The notes: generated by a model not told the origin, from the sequence alone. A stretch of DNA of 38,725 nucleotides from Bacteroidales bacterium (GCA_017464245.1 JAFUDV010000002.1:1-38725); one strand, 5' to 3'; positions 24,479 through 32,655 are shown, numbered from the stretch's first letter. Made by a program: numbers and translations.

Positions 24479-25621
24479 ATGGAAAAGGAAAGAAGCATCG
24501 ACCGGCTGGCCCGGTACATCATCATCGCCGCCATGATCGCCATCGTCGCATGGCTCTGCCATACGTTCAGCAATGTGCTGGTCTATATCGTCGCGGCCTT
24601 CGTCGTCTCCCTTATCGGACAGCCCCTCATGCGGCTGTTCCGGAAAGTACGGATCAAGGGCAAGGCGGCTCCGGACTGGCTCCTGTCCATCCTCTCGATC
24701 GTCCTTATCCTGGGCATCCTGATCCTGGTGGTTACACAGGCCATTCCGGTCGTGACGCGCATCGTGCGGGACGCCGCCATCCTGAAGAGCACCTCCATGG
24801 AAGGGAATCCGCTGGACCTGGTGAATGATTGGATCGTGGGCCTGTTCCCGGGACTTGGGGCGGATTTCGACGTCATCGGCATCCTGGTGGACAAGCTCAA
24901 GGAGGTCACCAACGTCACCAATGTCACGGCGGTCATCAGTTCCGTGACCTCGATCGTGACCGGCCTGTTCGTGGGGCTGTTCTCCATCGTCTTCATCTCC
25001 TTCTTCTTCATCCGGGACGACAAACTGTTCGGAAAGATCGTCCGTTCCCTGGTGCCGGACCGGCTGGAGGATTCGGTCGGGAAGGCCATCGTGGACATCG
25101 ACCGGCTGCTGTCCCGCTATTTCGTGGGCCTGCTCATCGAGATGTTCGGTGTCGCCCTGCTGGATTTCCTGGGCCTGTGGCTCATCGCGCGGCTGGGCGT
25201 GAACAACGCGGCCGGCATCGCCTTCATCGCCGGCATCCTCAACATCATTCCCTATGTGGGCCCGCTCATCGGAGAGCTGCTGGGCGTCGTCCTGGCAGTC
25301 ATCCTCAAGTATGGCACCGGCATCGGCCTGGGTGTGAACATCTGGGTGTTCGCCCTCGTGGTCCTGGCCATCATGCTGGCCACCCAGCTGGTGGACAATT
25401 TCGTGTACCAGCCGCTCATCTACTCCACGAGCATCAAGGCCAGCCCGCTGGAAATCTTCATCGTCATCCTCATCGTCGGACACATCGGCGGCGTGCTGGG
25501 CATGCTGGTCGCCATCCCGGGATACACCGTGGTACGTGTGATCGCCAGCCGTTTCTTCTATCACCTGAAACCCGTAAAAAGATTGATTCCGGACCTCGAC
25601 GGGGAGATCCGGAATCAGTAA
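24479..25621 (+). CDS. AI-2E family transporter (TqsA/PerM-like membrane protein)
   Basis: A 380 aa polytopic inner-membrane protein. The first pair of membrane segments (about 10-55) and a third (about 70-95) are followed by a soluble region (100-150). A run of hydrophobic segments comes next, with the conserved IPYVGPLIGELLG block typical of the family. Some members export autoinducer-2 (TqsA), others are Na+/H+ antiporters or permeases of unknown substrate; the sequence does not say which. The start ATG 24479 gives MEKERSIDRLARY; an upstream TTG in frame lies inside the promoter box. It faces the hpt-adk operon, whose terminator hairpin is formed by its own last codons. Confidence 0.9.
   Translation: MEKERSIDRLARYIIIAAMIAIVAWLCHTFSNVLVYIVAAFVVSLIGQPLMRLFRKVRIKGKAAPDWLLSILSIVLILGILILVVTQAIPVVTRIVRDAAILKSTSMEGNPLDLVNDWIVGLFPGLGADFDVIGILVDKLKEVTNVTNVTAVISSVTSIVTGLFVGLFSIVFISFFFIRDDKLFGKIVRSLVPDRLEDSVGKAIVDIDRLLSRYFVGLLIEMFGVALLDFLGLWLIARLGVNNAAGIAFIAGILNIIPYVGPLIGELLGVVLAVILKYGTGIGLGVNIWVFALVVLAIMLATQLVDNFVYQPLIYSTSIKASPLEIFIVILIVGHIGGVLGMLVAIPGYTVVRVIASRFFYHLKPVKRLIPDLDGEIRNQ
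25576..25617 (-). terminator. Intrinsic terminator of hpt-adk inside the 3' end of the convergent transporter gene
   Basis: TGATTCCGGA (25584-25593) and TCCGGAATCA (25608-25617) form a perfect ten-base-pair stem with a 14-base loop. On the minus strand it is followed by ATCTTTTT (complement of 25576-25583), a proper U tract. On the plus strand there is no T run after it. It therefore terminates adk transcription while encoding the last residues of the transporter. Confidence 0.72.
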
Positions 25622-25643
25622 AGGACCGTAATCGGACGGTGTC

Positions 25644-26216
25644 CTAGAATTGGTCCATGAGCTCGAAGATCCGTCCGCGGACTTCGTCGATGGTACCCAC
25701 GCCGTCGATTTCCTGATAGCGCCCTGCCTCCTTGTAGAAGCCCACGAGCGGTTCGGTCTTCTCGTGGTAGGTGCGGATGCGGTTGTCCACGACCTCGGGA
25801 CGGGCGTCGTCGGCCCGGCCTTCGATGGTGGCGCGGTGCGCGATGCGCTCGTGGATCATTTCGTCCGGGATCATGATGGAGACGACGGCGGTGACCGCCT
25901 CGCCACCCTTTTCCAGCATCGCGTCCAGGGCCTCGGCCTGGGCGATGGTGCGCGGGAAGCCGTCCAGCAGGAAGCCGTCCACGCCCCGGGTGCCCTTGAA
26001 GCGGGCTTCGATCATGCCTTCCACGACTTCGTCGGGAACGAGGGAGCCGGCTTCGATGAGCGACTTGGCCTGCAGGCCGAGCGGGGTGCCGGCGGCGATT
26101 TCACTGCGGAGGAGTTCTCCGGTCGAGAGATGGCAGAGATTGTACTTTTCCACCATAGCGCTGGCCTGGGTGCCTTTTCCTGCACCGGGAGGCCCGAAAA
26201 GAATGTAGTATTTCAT
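25644..26216 (-). CDS. adk: Adenylate kinase
   Basis: 190 aa cytoplasmic enzyme interconverting ATP + AMP and two ADP. P-loop GPPGAGKG (8-15), AMP-site STGELLRSE and DGFPRT (85-90), and the LID arginines near HRATIEGRADD are all present. The LID is the short type, without zinc-binding cysteines. The start at ATG 26216 gives the MKYYILFGPPGAGKG beginning. The frame remains open upstream into hpt but without similarity. It lies 10 bases downstream of hpt in the same operon, both serving purine nucleotide balance. Confidence 0.96.
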   Translation of the reverse strand: MKYYILFGPPGAGKGTQASAMVEKYNLCHLSTGELLRSEIAAGTPLGLQAKSLIEAGSLVPDEVVEGMIEARFKGTRGVDGFLLDGFPRTIAQAEALDAMLEKGGEAVTAVVSIMIPDEMIHERIAHRATIEGRADDARPEVVDNRIRTYHEKTEPLVGFYKEAGRYQEIDGVGTIDEVRGRIFELMDQF

Positions 26217-26226
26217 ATCGGTGCGG

Positions 26227-26772
26227 TTATTCCGTGTCCAGGATGTAGATGTCCTTGTAGTTGCGGCCCAGTCCGTCGTAGTCCAGGCCGAATCCCACGA
26301 TGAAATCGTCCGGGATCTCCATGGCGACATAATCCAGCTTGATGTCCTTCCTGTACATCTCGGGCTTGAGGAGCATGGTGCAGACCTTCACTTTGGCCGC
26401 CTTCCGGGCAATCAGGATCTGGACCAGATTCTCGATGGTGCGGCCGCTGTCCACGATGTCTTCGACGATGATGACCTCCTTCCCGGTGACGTCGCCGGTC
26501 AGGCCCATCTCCGTCCGGACCTCGCCGGTGGAGGAGGTTCCCTGGTAGGAGGACAGTTTGATGGACATCAGGTCCACGTCGAAATCCAGCCGCTTCATCA
26601 GTTCGGCCGTGAAGAGGATGGAACCGTTCAGAACGCACAGAAGGACGGGGACGGTACCGGTGCCCCGGTAGTCGTCGTTGATCCTGTCGGCCACCCGGTC
26701 GATGGCCTCTTCCAGTTTTTCATTCGGGATGAAATACCGGAAGACTTTGTCATGAAGCTTGATTTTTTGCAT
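26227..26772 (-). CDS. hpt: Hypoxanthine phosphoribosyltransferase
   Basis: 181 aa purine salvage enzyme converting hypoxanthine/guanine and PRPP to IMP/GMP. The PRPP-binding motif VEDIVDSGRT (103-112) and the purine-side segment near the C-terminus (YVAMEIPDDFIVGFGLDYD) are intact. The start chosen, ATG 26772, gives MQKIKLHDKV and lies about 20 bases after a -7 box. The upstream in-frame extension would run through the promoter. First gene of the hpt-adk operon. Confidence 0.95.
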   Translation of the reverse strand: MQKIKLHDKVFRYFIPNEKLEEAIDRVADRINDDYRGTGTVPVLLCVLNGSILFTAELMKRLDFDVDLMSIKLSSYQGTSSTGEVRTEMGLTGDVTGKEVIIVEDIVDSGRTIENLVQILIARKAAKVKVCTMLLKPEMYRKDIKLDYVAMEIPDDFIVGFGLDYDGLGRNYKDIYILDTE

Positions 26773-26791
26773 GTCGGAGTGTTTTGCCGTA

Positions 26792-26799
26792 CAAAAATA
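26792..26799 (-). promoter_or_regulatory. -7 box for hpt-adk
   Basis: Minus-strand TATTTTTG matches TAnnTTTG and ends 19 bases before the hpt ATG at 26772. The flanks are AT-rich; no clear -33 box. Confidence 0.55.
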
Positions 26800-26884
26800 G
26801 CAAGAAAAACATAAAAAATAACCGAAAACATTTATTTCGGACTGAAACAACAGGCGCACTGCTCCGAATCCCGGCCGAAAGGCG

Positions 26885-26891
26885 TATTTTG
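26885..26891 (+). promoter_or_regulatory. Imperfect -7 box of the helix-hairpin-helix protein gene
   Basis: TATTTTG lacks one T of TAnnTTTG and ends five bases before ATG 26897. If used, the mRNA would be essentially leaderless. Weak evidence. Confidence 0.35.
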
Positions 26892-26896
26892 CCCCC

Positions 26897-28492
26897 ATGA
26901 AAACGGAGATCCTGCTCGCGGCCGTCCTGTTCACGGCCGTCCTTCCGGCCGCCGCCCAGACGGACGAGGCGGTCCGTGCGGCCTTGTATCTGACGGGGGC
27001 GGACAGCCCCGAACAGTTGGATGACCGGTTGCTGGAAGAGCTGGATTCCTTCCGCTCGCGACCCCTCGAAGTGAACCGGGCTTCCCGGGCGCGGCTGCTG
27101 GACAGCGGACTCCTGTCCGCCTACCAGGTGGCGGCGCTGGCGGATTACCGTTCCGTTTCCGGCGACATCCTTTCTTTTTCCGAGCTGGAACTGGTGGACG
27201 GTTTCGGGAAGGAGGCTGTCACCGCGCTCCGGCCTTTCCTGTCGCTATCCTCGTCGCGCGTGCCCGGTTCCGCCGTGAAGGACACCTTCCTCGTGAGCCA
27301 GTCAGCTGTGGTCCGGGTCACCCTGAAGGATGTGGGGGGCAAGTACCGGCTGACAGCCGGCCATTTCGAGGGCGGGGGAGCCTGGCGGGGGAGGGACGGC
27401 ACTTTCCATGCCCTGTACCGGACCCGGCATGGGAAGGTTCTGCTGGGCGATTTCAATGTCCGCTATGGACAGGGACTCGCTTTCTGGAGCGCCTTCCAGT
27501 TTTCGGGCCTGAGTACGCCGGAATCATTTTCCAAACGAGCGGCCGGGATTACGCACTCCTGGTCCTTCAGCCCTGCGGGGACCTTTCGCGGCGCGGCCTG
27601 GGACTTTACATCCGGCCCTGTCCAGTTCGCGCTGTTCGGGGCTTTGGACGGTACCCTCGGAGGGCATGCCGGCTGGATGGGGCGCAACGGCCAGGTGGGG
27701 CTGACGCTGTCCCGGGACCGGGTGTCCCTGGACGGGAAGTACGCCGTCCGGGGTGTGGAATGGTTCGGGGAAGCAGTCCTGAAAGGGAAGGATCCCGGCG
27801 GTATCGCCGGAGTCCGTTTTCCCGCTGGGGAGCACTTCCGGGGAGCCGTTCAGGTCCGTGGACTACCCAGCGCCTTTACCGGCCGGAAGTACGGGGAGTA
27901 TGGCTTGGCGGCCGGAGCCGGATTCCGGTCGGACGACCGGACGGTGACGGTCACCTGGACCGAGGATGCCGCCCTCCTACCCATTCCCGGCGGGGATCCC
28001 TGGCGGATGCAGGTCAAATCGACCCTTCTCGCGTCGTGGAAGGTAACGGACCGATGGCTCCTGGAATCCCGGCTGGCTTCCCGATACCGAAGTTATGAGC
28101 CGTCCCGCACGGACTTCCGGGCCGATATGACATGGACCCGGGGGACATGGGTGCTGAAGGGTCGCCTGAACGGCCTGTATTCCGGCGGACTGGGCGCACT
28201 GACCTATCTGGAAGGCGGCTGGAAGCCGCCCGGCGGGGCCGGCTGGCTGCGCCTCACGCTGTTCTCCATCCCGTCCTGGCAGGCACGCATCTATGCCTAT
28301 GAGCGGGATGCTCCCGGGAATTTCACGGTCCCGGCCTACTATGGAACCGGATGCTCCGTCATGGCCTACGGCGGCTGGAAGTTCCGCTGGGGAAAGACGC
28401 GGATCAAGCTGTATCTCCGTGGGTCGTATGTCCTGAAAAAGGAAAAGCCCGGACAGGCCGGGCTCAAGTTCCAACTGATGGCGGACCGCTAG
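26897..28492 (+). CDS. Secreted helix-hairpin-helix protein with beta-rich, barrel-like body
   Basis: 531 aa. Residues 1-20 are a signal peptide ending AAAQ. A ComEA-like helix-hairpin-helix pair follows (about 55-115): PLEVNRASRARLLDSGLL, then LSFSELELVDGFGKEA. From about 135 on the protein consists of alternating strands rich in Gly, Arg and aromatics (LLGDFNVRYGQGLAFWSAFQ), as in outer-membrane barrels, and ends with GLKFQLMADR. This architecture is found in Bacteroidota, often without known function. DNA binding by the HhH part at the cell surface or periplasm is possible; DNA uptake is speculative. The TAG stop shares CTAG with the convergent lytic transglycosylase gene. Confidence 0.8.
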   Translation: MKTEILLAAVLFTAVLPAAAQTDEAVRAALYLTGADSPEQLDDRLLEELDSFRSRPLEVNRASRARLLDSGLLSAYQVAALADYRSVSGDILSFSELELVDGFGKEAVTALRPFLSLSSSRVPGSAVKDTFLVSQSAVVRVTLKDVGGKYRLTAGHFEGGGAWRGRDGTFHALYRTRHGKVLLGDFNVRYGQGLAFWSAFQFSGLSTPESFSKRAAGITHSWSFSPAGTFRGAAWDFTSGPVQFALFGALDGTLGGHAGWMGRNGQVGLTLSRDRVSLDGKYAVRGVEWFGEAVLKGKDPGGIAGVRFPAGEHFRGAVQVRGLPSAFTGRKYGEYGLAAGAGFRSDDRTVTVTWTEDAALLPIPGGDPWRMQVKSTLLASWKVTDRWLLESRLASRYRSYEPSRTDFRADMTWTRGTWVLKGRLNGLYSGGLGALTYLEGGWKPPGGAGWLRLTLFSIPSWQARIYAYERDAPGNFTVPAYYGTGCSVMAYGGWKFRWGKTRIKLYLRGSYVLKKEKPGQAGLKFQLMADR

Positions 28493-29967
28493 CGGCGTCC
28501 CACCTTGAGCCGCTGGCCTTCGCGGATCTTGTCGCTCTTCAGGCCGTTCCAGCTCTTGATGTTCTTGACGGTAGTGTGGTGTCTGGAGGCTATTTTCCCG
28601 AGGTTGTCGCCGCGACGTACCTTGTAGTACACCCACTGGCCGGTACCGCCGGAAGCGGCCGCCGGTTTCGCCTCCGGGCGGGCGGCAGCCCTGCCCTCGT
28701 CCACGGAGCCGGAGAACATCTCGTTGACCTTGTACTTGTAGATCGTGTCCTGGCTGTCCAGGAAGGCATTGCTGTAGTTGTAGGGGAGGCGGAACACCTG
28801 GTCGCCCTGGGCGCCGGGGACGATGTCCTTGTAGTACTGCGGATTCAGGTCGCGCAGGTCATCGATGGGAATCCCGAGTACCTCGCTCACCTGGCGGAAG
28901 TGGAGGTTCCGGTTCACCATGAAGGTGTCCACATGCTCGGGAATCTGGACCGGAGTGGGCTCCAGACCGTATTCCTTTGCGTAGTTCACCGCGTACATCG
29001 CCCCCACCATCGCCGGGACATAGCCGCGCGTCTCACGGGGCAGGTACGGGTAGATGGACCAGAAATCACGGCGTCCGCTGCGCTTGATGGCCTTGTTCAC
29101 GTTGCCGGATCCGCAGTTGTAGGAGGAGATGGCGAGGCTCCAGTCGCCGAAGATGCGGTAGGCGTCCCGGAGGTAGCGGGCGGCCGCATCGGCCGAAGCC
29201 ACCGGATCCATGCGCTCGTCGATGTAGGAGTCGATCTTCAGGCCGTAGTTCCGGGCTGTGGCATGCATGAACTGCCACATGCCCGTCGCCCCCACGCGGG
29301 AAACCGCCACCGGGTTCAGGGCGGATTCGATGATGGCCATGTACTTGAGCTCCAGCGGAAGCCCGTACCGGCGGAAGGCCTCTTCGAAGATGGGCATGTA
29401 GTACTTGGCGAGCCCCAGGATCTGGCCCATCTTGGTGGGCATCTTCTCGGAATAGAGAACCATGTAGTTCTTCACGGTCTCGTTGTAGGGTAGCTGGATG
29501 AAGGAATTCATGCGCTGGAGCCGCTCGATGAGGACGCGGTCCGGGACCTCGGAGGTGAAGCGGACACTGTCCATGTCGTATCCCTGTCCCTGCGTGTTCT
29601 CGCGGGCCTGGCGGTGGAGGTACCACACGCTCAGGAGACTGTCGGTCATGTTGTCCGAATAGGTGGGCTGGTTGTGGCGGGCCGGTTTTTCGTAGTAGGA
29701 GGGCGTGTCGAAATAGTCCACGGCCTCCATGCCCGCGGCCTCGTTCTCAGAGGCTTCGTTCATCACCTTCACGAGGCTGTCCCTCTCCTGGGCGTCGTTC
29801 CGGAGCCATTCGATCTCCTGCTGGAGGGCTTCCAGCCGCTGGCGCAGCTGGTCATTTTCGCGTTCGAGCTGCTTGCGGGTCTTGTGGTCCAGGAACTGCG
29901 CCCCGGCCGGAGCGGGGAACGAAACGGCGAGAAGAAGGAGGACGAGAAGGGTATGGGTCTTTTTCAT
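28489..29967 (-). CDS. MltD-like lytic murein transglycosylase with LysM
   Basis: 492 aa, secreted: signal peptide 1-23 (PAPAGA). A short coiled coil follows (28-68). The SLT catalytic domain (about 185-320) has the catalytic Glu in AIIESALNP (E214) and the GATGMWQFM motif. A weak LysM-like segment is near 345-390 and a clear LysM repeat (about 447-490, VRRGDNLGKIASRH) binds peptidoglycan at the C-terminus. It should cleave glycan strands to 1,6-anhydro products. It is last in the parA-parB-DUF5683 operon, five bases after the DUF5683 gene, an order I recognise from other Bacteroidota. Its 3' end overlaps the convergent HhH gene by four bases. Confidence 0.92.
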   Translation of the reverse strand: MKKTHTLLVLLLLAVSFPAPAGAQFLDHKTRKQLERENDQLRQRLEALQQEIEWLRNDAQERDSLVKVMNEASENEAAGMEAVDYFDTPSYYEKPARHNQPTYSDNMTDSLLSVWYLHRQARENTQGQGYDMDSVRFTSEVPDRVLIERLQRMNSFIQLPYNETVKNYMVLYSEKMPTKMGQILGLAKYYMPIFEEAFRRYGLPLELKYMAIIESALNPVAVSRVGATGMWQFMHATARNYGLKIDSYIDERMDPVASADAAARYLRDAYRIFGDWSLAISSYNCGSGNVNKAIKRSGRRDFWSIYPYLPRETRGYVPAMVGAMYAVNYAKEYGLEPTPVQIPEHVDTFMVNRNLHFRQVSEVLGIPIDDLRDLNPQYYKDIVPGAQGDQVFRLPYNYSNAFLDSQDTIYKYKVNEMFSGSVDEGRAAARPEAKPAAASGGTGQWVYYKVRRGDNLGKIASRHHTTVKNIKSWNGLKSDKIREGQRLKVGRR

Positions 29968-29972
29968 TCGTA

Positions 29973-30872
29973 TCAGAATCTGAGGGTAAGGCCGAGCCCC
30001 ATCGCCGGGGCCTGGGCGTAGTCGGGGGTGATGACCGACGGTTCCACCCGGAGGGTGATGTCATCGTCGATCTCGAAGTCCTGCATGTAAGCGAACACAT
30101 TGGCGTCCACGACCTGGATCACGTAGAACAGGGCGGTCGCCAGGATGGAATAATCCCTGTAGCGACGGAAGATGTCACGGTAATAGAGGGCGTTCTCGGC
30201 GGAAATGGGCGGCTTGTCCACGTCCGGGTCCGTGCTCGTTGCCTGGTTGTAGATCCACTTGTAGCGCTCGTAGTTGCGCTTGTTGGTGGAGTAGTAATAG
30301 ACACCGCCGGCCATGGCGCCCCAGTAGATGGGAATCTTCCAGTATTCTCCGTTGTAGATCTGGCCCAGGCCCGGGAAGAGGATGGAATAGACGGTGGACT
30401 TGCCGGGGTCGGGACGGCTGTCGGTCTTGAAATTGACCGCTCCGTCCAGGAGGGAACCCCACCAGACGAGACCCGCTCCGACGAAGGACAGGGTGCTGAG
30501 TGTCTTGTACCGGTCTTCCCCGGTGTTCTTGTACTGGTTGTTGAAATGGATGCCCAGGCCCACGCCGGCGCCGATGCCGCCATAGACGACGGGCAGTTTC
30601 CAGTACTGGCGGTTGTAGATCTGTCCGCCGCCCACGAAAACGGTCGAGCCCATGAACAGGTTCTGCACCTGTCCGGGGCGCTTGTGCGCGAGACTGCCGA
30701 AGTACTGGCGGAAACTGAACAGCTGTGAACTGTCCGTCTTCTCCTTCTTGGTCGTGTCGTTGTAGTTCTGCGAAAAGGCGTCCTTCTTGAACTGGTCGTC
30801 CCGCGCCTGGCCGTGGAGTGCGGCTGGCACGAGCAGTGCGAGGAGGAGGACGGGAAGCAGACGCAGTTTCAT
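29973..30872 (-). CDS. DUF5683-type envelope protein
   Basis: 299 aa with a signal peptide (1-22) and several short hydrophobic, Gly-rich segments (for example about 80-95, 125-145, 158-190 and 225-245). The motif PGLGQIYNGEYWKIPIYWG (about 168-186) and the earlier GGQIYNRQYWKLPV form a repeated unit, typical of the DUF5683 family. The function is not known. Location directly after parB and before a lytic transglycosylase suggests an envelope role tied to growth or division. The gaps are six bases to parB and five to the next gene. Confidence 0.82.
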   Translation of the reverse strand: MKLRLLPVLLLALLVPAALHGQARDDQFKKDAFSQNYNDTTKKEKTDSSQLFSFRQYFGSLAHKRPGQVQNLFMGSTVFVGGGQIYNRQYWKLPVVYGGIGAGVGLGIHFNNQYKNTGEDRYKTLSTLSFVGAGLVWWGSLLDGAVNFKTDSRPDPGKSTVYSILFPGLGQIYNGEYWKIPIYWGAMAGGVYYYSTNKRNYERYKWIYNQATSTDPDVDKPPISAENALYYRDIFRRYRDYSILATALFYVIQVVDANVFAYMQDFEIDDDITLRVEPSVITPDYAQAPAMGLGLTLRF

Positions 30873-30878
30873 AGCGGA

Positions 30879-31802
30879 TCAGCCACGGTTAGGGTCCAGG
30901 GCCTGGAGGAAACGCTCCATCTGGTCGTCCGAATCGAACTTGATGGTGATGGTGCCCTTGCCGGAGGGCTGGCGGCGCAGGGAGATGTTGTCGCCGAAGA
31001 TGCGGCCCACGTTCTCGAGGAGACGGTAATACATCTCCGGAAGTTCCTGGGGTTCCTTCTCCTGCGGCTCGGCCTTGTCCAGGGCCTTGATCTTCTCCTC
31101 CAGTTCGCGGACGGAGAGGCCCTTGCGGACGATCAGGTCGCAGAGCATTTCCTGGACCTTCGGGTCTTCCACGCCCAGGAGGACCTTGGCGTGGCCCACG
31201 CTCACGAGGCCCACCTTCAGGTCGTGCTGGACCTTGGCGGGGAGCTTGAGCAGGCGGAGCTGGTTCGCGACCGAGGCGCGCTTCTTGCCCACGCGGTCGG
31301 CCATCTGTTCCTGGGTGAGGCGGCATTCCTCCATCAGGCGGCGGTAGCTCATCGCCACTTCGATGGGGTCCAGGTTCTCGCGCTGGATGTTCTCCACGAT
31401 GGCCATCTCCAGCATGCCCTGGTCGTTCGCATCCCGGATATAGGCGGGAATCATATCCATGCCGGCGATGATGCAGGCCCGGTAGCGACGCTCTCCGCTG
31501 ATGATCTGGTACTTGCCGCCGCGCTTGCGGACGGTGACGGGCTGGATGAGCCCGAAGGTGCGGATGGACTCGGCGAGCTCCTGGAGGGCTTCGGCGTCGA
31601 AGTTCATCCGGGGCTGGAACGGGTTGGGTTCCAGCAGGTCCACCGGAATGCGCAGGACGTCGGAGGTATCCTGCACCTCCTTGTCATTCACCACTTCCTT
31701 GTTGATGTATCCGACCGGTTTGCGGAGGTCCCTGAGGTCGGGCGCGTCGTCTCCGAGCAGGGCGCCGAGGCCTTTTCCGAGGCCATGCTGAACTTTTGCC
31801 AT
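30879..31802 (-). CDS. parB: ParB chromosome-partitioning protein (CTPase, parS-binding)
   Basis: 307 aa. The N-terminal tail begins GLGKGLGALLG (7-17), the ParA-stimulating element. The CTP/ParB domain holds NPFQPR (60-65) and GERRYRA (103-109), both intact. The central HTH (about 161-187, LTQEQMADRVGKKRASVAN) reads parS, and a C-terminal dimerisation segment closes the protein. The start overlaps the parA stop as ATGA. It should spread on DNA around parS and load SMC for chromosome segregation. Confidence 0.95.
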   Translation of the reverse strand: MAKVQHGLGKGLGALLGDDAPDLRDLRKPVGYINKEVVNDKEVQDTSDVLRIPVDLLEPNPFQPRMNFDAEALQELAESIRTFGLIQPVTVRKRGGKYQIISGERRYRACIIAGMDMIPAYIRDANDQGMLEMAIVENIQRENLDPIEVAMSYRRLMEECRLTQEQMADRVGKKRASVANQLRLLKLPAKVQHDLKVGLVSVGHAKVLLGVEDPKVQEMLCDLIVRKGLSVRELEEKIKALDKAEPQEKEPQELPEMYYRLLENVGRIFGDNISLRRQPSGKGTITIKFDSDDQMERFLQALDPNRG

Positions 31803-32575
31803 CAGTTGTTCTCGTTCTTTTGCAGCACTTCCTCCGCCAGGTGCAGGTAGTTGGAAGTACCGTTGTTGGTTACGTCGTACAGGACGATCGGCTTGCCGTG
31901 GGAAGGAGCCTCGCTCAGCCGGATGGAGCGCTGGATGATGGTGTTGAACACCAGGTCCTTGAAATGCTCCCGCAGCTCCATCACCACCTGGCTGTGGACC
32001 TTGGTCCGGCCGTCGAACATCGTGACCACGAAGCCCTCGATGGTGAGGTCCGGGTTGATGTTGTTCTGCACCAGGCGGATGGTCTGGATGAGTTTCGCCA
32101 ACCCCTCCAGCGCGAAGAATTCCGGCTGGACCGGGATCATCACGGAGTCCGCCGCGGTGAGGCAGTTGACGGTAATGAAGCCCAGGGAAGGAGAGCAGTC
32201 GATGATGATGTAGTCATAGCGGTTCCGGACAGGCTGGAGGGCTTTCTTGAGATAGGACTCGCGGTCCGGCCATTTGATCATCTCGATCTCCGCGCCCACG
32301 AGGTTGATGTGGGAGGGGATCATGTGAAGGTTGTCCAGTTCCGTCTGGATGAGGGCGTCCTCGGCGGGAATGTCGCCGCGGATGACCTCGTAGATGGTCC
32401 GTTTCCGGTCGTCCTCCGGGGAAAAGTTCAGGCCCGAGGTCGTGTTGGCCTGCGGGTCCGCGTCGATGATGAGCACCTTCTTCTCGAGGACGGCCAGGGA
32501 GGCCGCCAGGTTGATGGCCGTCGTGGTCTTGCCCACGCCGCCTTTCTGGTTTGCTATGGCGATGATCTTTCCCAT
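31802..32575 (-). CDS. parA: ParA/Soj chromosome-partitioning ATPase
   Basis: 257 aa. It has the deviant Walker A motif KGGVGKTT (11-18) with signature Lys11 and catalytic Lys16, DADPQAN as the A' motif, and IDCSPSLG as Walker B. There is no N-terminal HTH, so it is the short chromosomal (Soj) type. The start ATG 32575 gives MGKIIAIANQKGG; the longer in-frame version would cover the promoter. First gene of the par operon, with a promoter and parS-like half-sites just upstream. Confidence 0.96.
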   Translation of the reverse strand: MGKIIAIANQKGGVGKTTTAINLAASLAVLEKKVLIIDADPQANTTSGLNFSPEDDRKRTIYEVIRGDIPAEDALIQTELDNLHMIPSHINLVGAEIEMIKWPDRESYLKKALQPVRNRYDYIIIDCSPSLGFITVNCLTAADSVMIPVQPEFFALEGLAKLIQTIRLVQNNINPDLTIEGFVVTMFDGRTKVHSQVVMELREHFKDLVFNTIIQRSIRLSEAPSHGKPIVLYDVTNNGTSNYLHLAEEVLQKNENN

Positions 32576-32595
32576 GGTCCGATGCAATAAGACTA

Positions 32596-32626
32596 CAAAT
32601 ATACGAATTAATCCCGGCCTGGGCAA
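32596..32626 (-). promoter_or_regulatory. Promoter of the par operon
   Basis: Minus-strand TATATTTG (complement of 32596-32603) is a perfect -7 box ending 20 bases before the parA ATG. CTTG (complement of 32624-32627) at a 20-base spacing could be a weak -33 box. Confidence 0.6.
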
Positions 32627-32631
32627 GGAAT

Positions 32632-32650
32632 TGTTCCACAAAGTTCCACG
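32632..32650. repeat. Two direct GTTCCAC repeats resembling parS half-sites
   Basis: TGTTCCAC (32632-32639) and GTTCCACG (32643-32650) repeat the half-site of the known parS palindrome TGTTCCACGTGGAACA, but head to tail at a ten-base pitch instead of inverted. They lie directly upstream of the par operon -33 region. Binding by ParB is an inference. Confidence 0.4.
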
Positions 32651-32655
32651 CCCCC

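Noticed and set aside
25622-25650. Second small hairpin (AGGAC...GTCCT) after the transporter stop as a plus-strand terminator
   Set aside because: The stem needs a two-base bulge and is not followed by a T run; at most a weak structure.
30239-30728. Small plus-strand open frames opposite the DUF5683 gene
   Set aside because: Low-complexity Arg/Trp/Cys-rich shadows without start context or known domain.
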